Source: Acidobacteriota bacterium (GTDB lineage Bacteria; Acidobacteriota; Vicinamibacteria; Vicinamibacterales; JAFNAJ01). From it: a stretch of DNA of 6,307 bases. Both the position numbers and the translations under genes were made by a program. Below, in pieces: positions 1 to 5,832 of this stretch. The notes under the pieces are model-generated. The model had not been told where the DNA came from. It worked only from the letters and a program-made list of their open reading frames with translations, and did no database searches. The first letter of the stretch is position 1. Each line of letters opens with the position of its first letter. The stretch is taken from NCBI GenBank assembly GCA_017860085.1, contig JAFNAJ010000163.1, positions 1 to 6,307 of the forward strand. Direction: 5' to 3'.

Positions 1-295
1 GGAACCGCCGGAGGTCGACGCACTGCGCGTCGCGGACGGGGTGTACCTGTCGACGTCACCCGACCTCCTGCGCCAGCTGATCGAGACCGGCTCCGATCGA
101 ACGCGCGTGCTGACGGGCTACGCCGGCTGGGGCCCGGGCCAACTCGACGAAGAGCTCGCGGCCTCGGCGTGGCTGACGAGCGACGTCGAGGCAGACCTCA
201 TCTTCGACACGCCTGCGGAGCGCATGTGGGAGGAGGCCATCCGTCGCCTGGGCGCCGATCCCGCGCTGCTGCAGGTGGGCCACGGCGTTCACTGA
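1..295 (+). CDS. yqgE: YqgE/AlgH family protein, C-terminal part (5' end outside window)
   Basis: Reading in the frame that starts at base 2, the window opens inside a gene and gives 97 residues before the TGA at 293-295. The signature of the YqgE/AlgH (DUF179) family is visible as G-Y-A-G-W-G-P-G-Q-L at about residues 39-48 of the visible part, followed by a helix with E-E-L and the motif A-x-W-L. The end, with R-R-L-G-A-D-P-A-L-L and a terminal G-H-G, also matches the family's usual C-terminus. Family members are about 185 residues, so roughly half is missing upstream. The GTG at 41 is in frame but lies within conserved sequence (V-Y-L-S-T-S) and is not the start. The family is a small cytoplasmic protein of poorly known function; AlgH was linked to alginate regulation in Pseudomonas. 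The next gene on this strand begins 235 bases downstream, so they are probably separate transcripts. Confidence 0.9.
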   Translation, partial: EPPEVDALRVADGVYLSTSPDLLRQLIETGSDRTRVLTGYAGWGPGQLDEELAASAWLTSDVEADLIFDTPAERMWEEAIRRLGADPALLQVGHGVH

Positions 296-350
296 CCAGG
301 CCTCGCTGCCGGAATCCCGGCGGTGTCCCCGCGGCCCGCGGATCGCCGGC

Positions 351-380
351 TTGCGTCGGGGCGCAACTTAACCCCATACT
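351..380 (+). promoter_or_regulatory. Weak sigma-70-like promoter candidate for the cytochrome gene
   Basis: TTGCGT at 351-356 (3 of 6 matches to TTGACA) and CATACT at 375-380 (4 of 6 matches to TATAAT) are 18 bases apart. They sit in the only AT-richer patch of the intergenic region. A transcript starting near 387 would carry a leader of about 145 bases, longer than usual, and weak matches of this kind occur by chance. This is a candidate only. Confidence 0.22.
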
Positions 381-402
381 CCGCAAGCGGATGGAGCGGG
401 AC

Positions 403-434
403 GCCAGCCGCCTGGCCACGACCAGACCGCTGGC
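403..434. repeat. Nested inverted repeat (possible hairpin) in the cytochrome leader
   Basis: GCCAGC at 403-408 is perfectly complementary to GCTGGC at 429-434. Inside it, CTGG at 412-415 pairs with CCAG at 422-425 around a six-base loop, and G410 can pair with C427 between two mismatches. The RNA could therefore fold into a hairpin of about 32 bases. No T-run follows, so it is not a typical intrinsic terminator. It could be a leader structure, a protein site or chance in GC-rich DNA. Confidence 0.3.
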
Positions 435-516
435 ATCGGCCTTGCGCCACGTTCCTCAGCTGGGTGACCCGCACCGCGCGTTGTCGGCGCCAGGAGGCGG
501 GCAGGGGCGAGTGTCC

Positions 517-523
517 GGAGGAG
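517..523 (+). promoter_or_regulatory. Strong Shine-Dalgarno site of the cytochrome gene
   Basis: GGAGGAG lies seven bases before the ATG at 531, close to the ideal sequence and spacing. It is the best ribosome binding site in the window and fixes this start. Confidence 0.8.
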
Positions 524-530
524 AGCCACG

Positions 531-1007
531 ATGCGGATCAGTGCGATGTTGGGAGCGATGGCCTTGGTTGTCGGACTCGTGTCGACGGCGACCATCAACG
601 GGCAGGAGAGCGCCCCGCAGGGGGTGGAAGGCTACGTGTGGGACGGCGCCTGCAAGGAGTGCCACGAAGCCATCCACGAGTCGTGGAACGCGACGAAGCA
701 CGCCACGGCGATCAATCGCCTCAGCGCTGACGAGCGCAAGGGCACGCAGTGCATCGGGTGTCACGTCACGGGGCCGAAGGAAGCCGTGATGGTCGACAGC
801 AAGATGGTGAACGCCAACGTCCAGTGCGAGTCGTGCCACGGCATCGGCAAGGCCCACGTCGAAGCCGCCAAGGCCGGCAACGCGGCGTCAGCCAGGCTCA
901 CCAAGAGGCCGGCGGCGGCGCTGTGCCAGACGTGCCATAACGACAAGAGCCCGCACTACAAGGGCTTCTACTACAACGCCCTCGTCGGACTGGTCCACAA
1001 GAAGTAG
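531..1007 (+). CDS. Exported tetrahaem c-type cytochrome (cytochrome c554-like)
   Basis: This 158-residue protein has four CxxCH haem-attachment motifs, at C41-H45, C74-H78, C99-H103 and C132-H136, so it should bind four covalent haems. Residues 1 to about 25 form a Sec signal peptide (a short basic start, then a hydrophobic stretch at 5-22), placing the protein in the periplasm or outside the cell, where haem is attached. Extra histidines at 57, 109, 142 and 156 could be the distal axial ligands. The first motif followed by a W-x-x-x-K-H segment (W52, K56, H57) resembles the cytochrome c554 type of multihaem electron carriers. The likely role is electron transfer, but the partner is unknown: no reductase, oxidase or other redox gene is adjacent. 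The start is supported by GGAGGAG seven bases upstream. The gene converges on the M28 peptidase gene with only six bases between the stop codons. The haem-protein call is firm; the subfamily is tentative. Confidence 0.92.
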   Translation: MRISAMLGAMALVVGLVSTATINGQESAPQGVEGYVWDGACKECHEAIHESWNATKHATAINRLSADERKGTQCIGCHVTGPKEAVMVDSKMVNANVQCESCHGIGKAHVEAAKAGNAASARLTKRPAAALCQTCHNDKSPHYKGFYYNALVGLVHKK

Positions 1008-1013
1008 ATCGCG

Positions 1014-2429
1014 TCATCGCCCGTTCGAGGGGCCGGCCACCTCGCCCAGGCGCTCCGGCAGATCGGCGATCACGTAAGCCATCACCGCCACGGCCCCGAC
1101 CGCCCGCGATACGTTGAACGGGTCGATGCGGTCCACCGTGTCGGCCGGTGTGTGGTGGACCAGGAAGTAGTCGCCGCCAGAATTGAGCGACATCGACGCG
1201 ATGCCCCCGGCTTCCACACTCGGGCCGATGTCGGCCCCACCGCCCGACGGAAGCACGCGGTCGAGCCCGATGCCGTTGAGCAGCGACGCGACCGTGTTCA
1301 CCACCGTCCGTGCCTCGTCCGATCCCGTGAAGCCGAACCCCTGCAGATCGAACAGGCCGATGTCGGACTCCAGCATGAGCACGTGGTTGGCCAGCTGGTC
1401 GCGGTGGCGGTCGCGATAGCCGAGTCCTCCACGCAGCCCGTTCTCCTCGTTGGTGAAGAGCACCACCCGCACGGTGCGCCGTGGGCGCAGGCCGAGCCTC
1501 TTCATCAGGCGCACGGCTTCCCACGTGACGATGCACCCGCCGGCATCGTCGGACGCGCCGGTGCCGACGTCCCACGAATCGTAGTGGCAGCCGAGCGCGA
1601 CGATCTCGTGGGGGCGCTCGCGGCCCACGATCTCGCCCACGACGTTGGCCGAGTCGACGTCTGGCAGCGTGCGGGCCTCCATCGTGAGCTTCAGCCTCAA
1701 GCGCACGCCCCGGCTTTGAAGCCTGTGGAGCGCGGCGGCATCCTCTGCCGAAACGGCGGCCGCGGGAATGGTGGGGGCGTCGGGTGCGTACTGCAGGCCA
1801 CCGGTATGGGGCGTCCGCAGGCCCATGGGGCCGACAGAGCGGATCAGCGCTGCCGCGGCCCCGAGGGCGGCCGCCCGCGAGGCGCCGCTGCCTCGATAGC
1901 GCACGGTCTCGCCGTACGTGGTGTAAGGCACGTCGAACACCACGATGCGCCCGCGCACGTCGGCCGCGCGCTGATGGAGCTCATCGAAACTCGACACGAC
2001 GATGGCGTCGGCCTCGAGGCCATCAGCAGGCGTGCCGACGCTGCCGCCGAGCCCGAGCATGACGAGTGGACGCGGGAACGGGGCGACCACGTGGAGCGAC
2101 TCGCGCCCGCGCACCCACCGTGGCACCATCACCGGCTCGGCGCGGACGTTCTCGAGCCCGTCGGCCTTCATGGTGGCCAGCGCCCACTCGATGGCGGCGT
2201 CGAGCGCGGGCGTCCCACTCAACCGAGGGCCGAACGTGTCGGTGACTTCGGCGATGCGATGCCACGCGAAGCGATCCGCAAGGGCTGCCCCGACCAACCG
2301 GCTGGCCGGCTCGCGGTACGCATCGATCCACGCGTCGGGCCCTGCGCTGAGCGCAGCAGCCGGCAGAATCGCGAGGAGGGCACCGAGCAGGAGGGTGTGA
2401 CGAACGCGGTGCACCGGTTTGGTGGACAT
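1014..2429 (-). CDS. Secreted M28-family zinc metallopeptidase with PA-type insert (carboxypeptidase Q-like)
   Basis: The 471-residue protein begins with a signal peptide (basic residues at 5-10, hydrophobic core at 12-27, likely cleavage near A29), so it acts outside the cytoplasm. The catalytic M28 fold shows the expected two-zinc set in order: H282 and D284 in C-H-Y-D-S, D294 in G-A-S-D-D-A-G-G, the E328-E329 pair in T-N-E-E-N-G, D356 in E-S-D-I-G, and H426 in H-H-T-P-A-D-T. Residues about 130-250, between the N-terminal segment and the zinc core, fit a protease-associated (PA) domain. This layout and length match aminopeptidase or dipeptidase members related to plasma glutamate carboxypeptidase (CPQ). 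It would release amino acids from peptides; the actual substrate cannot be read. The ATG at 2427-2429 lies ten bases after the rsgA stop, so the two genes probably share a transcript, although no strong ribosome binding site is visible. All metal ligands are present, so it should be active. Confidence 0.93.
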   Translation of the reverse strand: MSTKPVHRVRHTLLLGALLAILPAAALSAGPDAWIDAYREPASRLVGAALADRFAWHRIAEVTDTFGPRLSGTPALDAAIEWALATMKADGLENVRAEPVMVPRWVRGRESLHVVAPFPRPLVMLGLGGSVGTPADGLEADAIVVSSFDELHQRAADVRGRIVVFDVPYTTYGETVRYRGSGASRAAALGAAAALIRSVGPMGLRTPHTGGLQYAPDAPTIPAAAVSAEDAAALHRLQSRGVRLRLKLTMEARTLPDVDSANVVGEIVGRERPHEIVALGCHYDSWDVGTGASDDAGGCIVTWEAVRLMKRLGLRPRRTVRVVLFTNEENGLRGGLGYRDRHRDQLANHVLMLESDIGLFDLQGFGFTGSDEARTVVNTVASLLNGIGLDRVLPSGGGADIGPSVEAGGIASMSLNSGGDYFLVHHTPADTVDRIDPFNVSRAVGAVAVMAYVIADLPERLGEVAGPSNGR

Positions 2430-2439
2430 GGCGATGTAC

Positions 2440-3504
2440 TCAGCGGCGTGGGGGCAGCTTGCGCTGCGCGCGGTGGATGACGCGGTCCTGTCGTTTCTCT
2501 TCGAGCTGGGTCAGTTCGTCACGGCGCCGGGCGAGCGCGTCAATCTCGCGCTGCAGGCGCCTGAAGCTGTCGAGCCGGTCGGCCGGCAGCGTGCCCGCCT
2601 CTGCTGCCGCCCGCACCGCACATCGTGGCTCGGTGTCGTGACGGCAGTTGCGAAAGTGGCAGCCGGCCGCGAGAGCCGTGATGTCGTCGAATGTCTGGTG
2701 GAGGGTGTCGCTCCCATCCCAGAGTTGCAGTTCCCGCATTCCTGGCGTGTCGATGAGCAGGCCGCCGGTGGGCAGCGGGATGAGTTCGCGGTTGGTCGTG
2801 GTGTGCCGTCCCCGGCTGTCCCGTTCCCGCACGTCACGCGTCCGCTGCTTCTCACGGCCGAGCAGGCGGTTGATGATCGTCGACTTGCCCACGCCCGACG
2901 AGCCGAGCAGCGCCACGGTCTGGCCAGGCGCGGCGTGTTCGAGCAGGCAATCGAGCCCGAGGCCCGTCACGCAGCTGACGCCGTGCACTGGAACACCGGG
3001 AGCCATCGCCTCGACCTCCGCGATCCTCGCGGCCGGATCCTCGCACAGGTCGATCTTGTTCAGCACGACGACCGGGCGCGCGCCACCGTCCCGGGCAGTG
3101 ACCAGGTAGCGCTCGATGCGTCGCACATTGAATTCCTCGTCGAGGCCTGACACGAGGAAGACCGTGTCGACGTTGGCGGCGACGACCTGTTCCTCGGTGG
3201 TCTCACCCGCAACCTTGCGCGAGAAGTGGCTCTTCCGGGGGAGCACGCCGTGGATGACGGCCTGGTGGTGGCCGTGCGGAGGGGCCACCGCCACCCAGTC
3301 GCCAACGGCAGGGAATTCGCGCCGGCCGGCCGCCCGGTGACGGAACCGGCCCGACACGTGGGCCAGTGGCTCTCCGCGCTCGAGGTGCACCCGGTAGAGG
3401 TGCTGGTGCTCGAGCACCACGCGGCCGGGCACGTGGCCCTCGGCGCGCCAGGGTTCGAAGTGCGCGCTGCACGCGCTGTCCCAGCCGTACGATTCGAGGC
3501 CCAT
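2440..3504 (-). CDS. rsgA: RsgA, ribosome small-subunit-dependent GTPase
   Basis: This is a circularly permuted GTPase that checks late assembly of the 30S ribosomal subunit in the cytoplasm. Numbering from the ATG at 3502-3504 gives 354 residues. In order there are an N-terminal OB-like domain (to about 100), G4 N-K-I-D at 149-152, a G5-like S-C-V-T-G at 177-181, the P-loop G-S-S-G-V-G-K-S at 201-208, a G2 threonine patch at 235-237, and G3 D-T-P-G at 252-255. The zinc site C282, C287, H289, C295 has the same spacing as E. coli RsgA. A basic C-terminal helix ends the protein. The open frame continues to a GTG at 3567, but ATG 3504 is preferred because family members of this type begin M-x-L-E-S-x-G-W and the added 21 residues look unrelated. 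The longer form would also run back across most of the divergent promoter region. The M28 peptidase follows ten bases downstream. All GTPase motifs are intact. Confidence 0.95.
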   Translation of the reverse strand: MGLESYGWDSACSAHFEPWRAEGHVPGRVVLEHQHLYRVHLERGEPLAHVSGRFRHRAAGRREFPAVGDWVAVAPPHGHHQAVIHGVLPRKSHFSRKVAGETTEEQVVAANVDTVFLVSGLDEEFNVRRIERYLVTARDGGARPVVVLNKIDLCEDPAARIAEVEAMAPGVPVHGVSCVTGLGLDCLLEHAAPGQTVALLGSSGVGKSTIINRLLGREKQRTRDVRERDSRGRHTTTNRELIPLPTGGLLIDTPGMRELQLWDGSDTLHQTFDDITALAAGCHFRNCRHDTEPRCAVRAAAEAGTLPADRLDSFRRLQREIDALARRRDELTQLEEKRQDRVIHRAQRKLPPRR

Positions 3505-3625
3505 CGGGATCAAACACCACAGAATACCCTTGCGCGCTCCTGGCTGGAAGCCCTCTGCGACTGGCACGTGGTCGGTTTTGGCGCGTGGCGGGCATTGGGG
3601 CTACTCTGATCACAGGTCATCCACC
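3505..3625. promoter_or_regulatory. Divergent promoter region between rsgA and the sigma factor gene
   Basis: The 121 bases between the two preferred starts must serve both directions. For the sigma gene, TTGGCG at 3578-3583 (4 of 6 matches) and TACTCT at 3602-3607 (3 of 6) are 18 bases apart, which would give a very short leader before the GTG at 3626. For rsgA, the reverse strand has TATTCT at 3521-3526 (4 of 6) in an AT-richer patch, with only a poor -35 (TTCCAG, 3544-3549). No GGAAC-type ECF -35 element was seen, so autoregulation by the sigma factor is not evident. The region's role is likely; the individual boxes are guesses. Confidence 0.35.
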
Positions 3626-4207
3626 GTGCAGCCAGGGCCCGAGGAAGTCGATCGCCTGCTCACCGCCGCCCGAGCCGGCAAGAGCGACGCGGTGTCGGCT
3701 CTTACCGACACGGTGTACGCGCAGCTGCGCCGCGTGGCCGCGATCTACATGAGACGCGAGCCCGCTGGACAGACGCTGCAGGCCACCGCGCTCGTGCACG
3801 AGGCGTTCCTCAGGCTCGTGCGCGACCGGCACGTGAGCTGGCAGAACGCGGCTCACTTCCGTGCGATTGCTGCACGGTCGATGCGGCAGATTCTCGTGGA
3901 GCGTGCGCGCGCCCGGCACGCACAGAAGCGGGGCGGCCCGTGGCAGCGCATCACGCTCGACGAACGCACGGCCGCGGCGCCCGCGACGACGGTGGACATC
4001 GAAGCCCTGGACGAGGCGCTGGAGCGGCTCGCGGCGGTCGATCCCGAGCGCGCGAAGCTCGTGGAACTGCGGTTCTTCGGCGGGCTCACGATCGAAGAGG
4101 CCGCCGAGGCGCTCGGGGTGTCACCCGCGACCGTGAAACGCGGCTGGGCCCTGGCCAAGGCATGGCTGCGCCGGGAACTCGACACCGATGTCGGACTTGA
4201 AGGCTGA
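3626..4207 (+). CDS. ECF-type RNA polymerase sigma factor (TIGR02999/PF07638-like)
   Basis: From the GTG at 3626 the protein has 193 residues, close to the roughly 185 usual for this group. Sigma region 2 spans about residues 8-98, with L-V-H-E-A-F-L-R-L-V at 56-65 as its core. A variable linker at about 108-126 follows. Sigma region 4 spans about 128-185 and carries the helix-turn-helix L-T-I-E-E-A-A-E-A-L-G-V-S-P-A-T-V-K-R at 154-172. Sigma regions 1 and 3 are absent, as in ECF factors. The usual acidic D-A-E-D before the region 2.2 core is replaced by Q-A-T-A (52-55). The frame is open back to an ATG at 3530, but those 32 extra residues resemble no part of the family and cover the promoter region, so the GTG, with AGG at 3614-3616 upstream, is preferred. 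The downstream kinase gene overlaps the last 20 bases. No anti-sigma factor is present. The protein would direct RNA polymerase to a regulon that cannot be read here. Confidence 0.92.
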   Translation: MQPGPEEVDRLLTAARAGKSDAVSALTDTVYAQLRRVAAIYMRREPAGQTLQATALVHEAFLRLVRDRHVSWQNAAHFRAIAARSMRQILVERARARHAQKRGGPWQRITLDERTAAAPATTVDIEALDEALERLAAVDPERAKLVELRFFGGLTIEEAAEALGVSPATVKRGWALAKAWLRRELDTDVGLEG

Positions 4208-5801
4208 ACGTTGGCGTCGGATCAGCGACCTCTTCGAGGGCGCTCTCGGCCTGCCCGTTGAGCAGCGTGCGGCGTACCTCGCCGAGAAGTGCGGTGGCGC
4301 CGACGACCTGCGCAGGGACGTCGAGAGCCTGCTCCATCACTTCGCCGTCGATCCTGCCTTCTTGGAACACGGGCCGTCGCACCCGCCGCCCGGGCCCTCG
4401 CCAGGTGGGTATCCTCCTGGGTCCGAACCAGCGGTGCGACAGGGGCCGGCCTCGGAGCCAGAAGCATCTCTCGCAGGGAAGACGATCGGTCCGTATCTGG
4501 TCAAGGCAGAGTTGGGCCGCGGAGGCATGGGTGTCGTGTATCTCGCCGAGGACACGCGGCTCGGTCGCCCGGTGGCCATCAAGGTGCTGCCCAGGGCGCT
4601 CGCCGCGGATCCCAGCCACCGCGAACGCTTGAGGTTCGAAGCGAGGTCGGCCGCCGCGCTCGCGCACCAGAACATCGCCAGCGTGTACTCGCTCGAGGAG
4701 TGGGACGGCGACCTGTTCTTCGTGTCCGAGTTCGTCAGGGGCCGCACGCTTCGCGCGGCGCTGCACGGCGAGCCCCTCAGGCCCGAGCAGTTGCTCGAGA
4801 TCGCGCTGGCGACCGCGCGCGCTCTCTCGGCCGCTCACGCGCAGGGTGTCGTCCACCGGGACCTGAAGCCCGAGAACGTGATGCTCTCGAGCGACGGGCC
4901 GGTGAAGGTGATCGACTTCGGGCTCGCGAGGCCCTTCAGTCTCCTCGGGCCTGACCAAGAGGGCACGCATACGCAGCGGACCGAAGCCGGCATGCTGGTC
5001 GGCACGCCCGGCTACATGGCTCCGGAGCAGATTGAAGGCGGGCGCATCGACTTTCGCACCGACATCTGGGCGTTCGGCGTGATGATCTACGAGGCCGGCA
5101 CAGGGCGCCACCCGTTCCCGGGTCGCAGCCTCGTGTCGACGATCGCGCAGATCATGGAGAAGGACCCGGCACCCTTCGCGACTGCGGCGCCAACCGCCCT
5201 CGGCCTGCTGGCGCCCATCGTCGATCGTTGCCTGAAGAAGGCGCCGGCCCAGCGTTACCTGTCCACCGACGAACTCGTCGACGACATCGTCCGGGCGCGC
5301 ATCGCCTACGGGCGCAGCACGAGCCCGGTGAGGGAGGTGGTGGCGCCCGTCGCTGTGCCGACGGCGCCCGCCGGGACGAGCGGTCTGACGTGGTGGATGC
5401 GACACCAGGCGGCCATCGCCGTGGTGTTCTCGCTCATGCCGGTGATTCTGTGGCTGTTCAGGGACAACTACGAACGTGCTTCCACGGGCACTGCGCTGTT
5501 CTTCGTGGCGCTTGGGCTCGCCGCGGTCGCCGTGCCCCTGCGGCTGAACTTGTGGTTCAGCGCCAGCCTCGGTCAGCCCCGCGTCCTGTCGAAGCAGCGC
5601 GCTCGCGTCTCGCGCCTGGTCCTGGTCGTGGACGCCCTGTTCTCGGCCCTGCTCCTGCTGGGTGCGATCCTGTTGCTCGGCAAGTCGCCCATGCGCGCGG
5701 CCGTGTTGCTGGCGGCGGCACTCGTCAACGCCGTCTCGTTCCTGATCATCGAGCCCGCAACGACGTCGGCGGCGTTTCCGGATGAGCAAGACGGAGGCTG
5801 A
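4188..5801 (+). CDS. Membrane-anchored Ser/Thr protein kinase coupled to the ECF sigma factor
   Basis: The 537-residue protein has three parts. Residues 1-52 form a helical region (W9-R10-R11-I12, L15-F16, L20, then V45-E46-S47-L48-L49) common at the N-terminus of acidobacterial kinases. A Pro/Gly-rich linker spans about 62-95. A complete Hanks-type kinase domain spans about 100-370: glycine loop G-R-G-G-M-G-V-V-Y at 110-118, K132, the candidate helix-C glutamate E151, H223-R224-D225 with K227 and N230, D243-F244-G245, A278-P279-E280, D292-x-W294 and R356. All catalytic residues are present, so it should be active. Four hydrophobic helices follow at about 406-424, 434-452, 475-497 and 502-521. 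The basic loop at 453-474 fits a cytoplasmic position. The loops expected outside have only about nine and four residues, so no extracytoplasmic sensor domain is visible, unlike kinases ending in WD40, TolB or TPR repeats. The ATG lies 20 bases inside the sigma gene, with GGGA ten bases before it, suggesting translational coupling. Confidence 0.94.
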   Translation: MSDLKAERWRRISDLFEGALGLPVEQRAAYLAEKCGGADDLRRDVESLLHHFAVDPAFLEHGPSHPPPGPSPGGYPPGSEPAVRQGPASEPEASLAGKTIGPYLVKAELGRGGMGVVYLAEDTRLGRPVAIKVLPRALAADPSHRERLRFEARSAAALAHQNIASVYSLEEWDGDLFFVSEFVRGRTLRAALHGEPLRPEQLLEIALATARALSAAHAQGVVHRDLKPENVMLSSDGPVKVIDFGLARPFSLLGPDQEGTHTQRTEAGMLVGTPGYMAPEQIEGGRIDFRTDIWAFGVMIYEAGTGRHPFPGRSLVSTIAQIMEKDPAPFATAAPTALGLLAPIVDRCLKKAPAQRYLSTDELVDDIVRARIAYGRSTSPVREVVAPVAVPTAPAGTSGLTWWMRHQAAIAVVFSLMPVILWLFRDNYERASTGTALFFVALGLAAVAVPLRLNLWFSASLGQPRVLSKQRARVSRLVLVVDALFSALLLLGAILLLGKSPMRAAVLLAAALVNAVSFLIIEPATTSAAFPDEQDGG

Positions 5802-5832
5802 GGCCCCCAGGCCCCGACTCCCGAGCCCCGGA
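5802..5832. other. Short C-rich spacer between convergent genes
   Basis: The 31 bases between the kinase stop and the stop of the minus-strand PDZ gene are very rich in C. They hold only a four-pair GGCC/GGCC hairpin (5802-5805 with 5810-5813) and an imperfect direct repeat, GCCCCGACT at 5811-5819 and GCCCCGGACT at 5825-5834. Neither is followed by a T-run, so no intrinsic terminator can be supported. Confidence 0.5.

Larger units (their letters stand above)
296..530. other. Non-coding leader between yqgE and the cytochrome gene
   Basis: I see no convincing gene in this stretch. The open frames that cross it have the arginine- and proline-rich composition typical of spurious frames in GC-rich DNA. 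It contains one locally AT-richer patch near 365-380 that could carry a promoter, a nested inverted repeat at 403-434, and the strong ribosome binding site of the cytochrome gene at 517-523. There is no hairpin followed by a T-run after yqgE. Confidence 0.7.

Noticed and set aside
308..321. Hairpin GCCGG/CCGGC just after the yqgE stop as a terminator
   Set aside because: The stem is only five pairs and is followed by GC-rich sequence with no T-run.
169..789. Open frame of 206 codons on the plus strand crossing from yqgE into the cytochrome gene
   Set aside because: It is out of frame with both genes, very rich in arginine, and has no family motif.
898..1575. Open frame of 225 codons on the minus strand overlapping the cytochrome and the peptidase
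   Set aside because: It is out of frame with the peptidase and is arginine-rich throughout.
1152..2480. Open frame of 442 codons on the plus strand opposite the M28 peptidase
   Set aside because: The minus strand carries all zinc ligands of an M28 peptidase. The plus-strand product has no recognisable motif and a low-complexity composition.
2419..3150. Open frame of 243 codons on the plus strand opposite rsgA
   Set aside because: It is the shadow of rsgA, whose complete GTPase motifs are on the other strand.
4086..5789. Open frame of 567 codons on the minus strand opposite the sigma factor and kinase
   Set aside because: It lies antisense to two genes with clear family motifs, is rich in Arg, Gly, His and Gln, shows no domain, and is a known artefact of GC-rich codon use.
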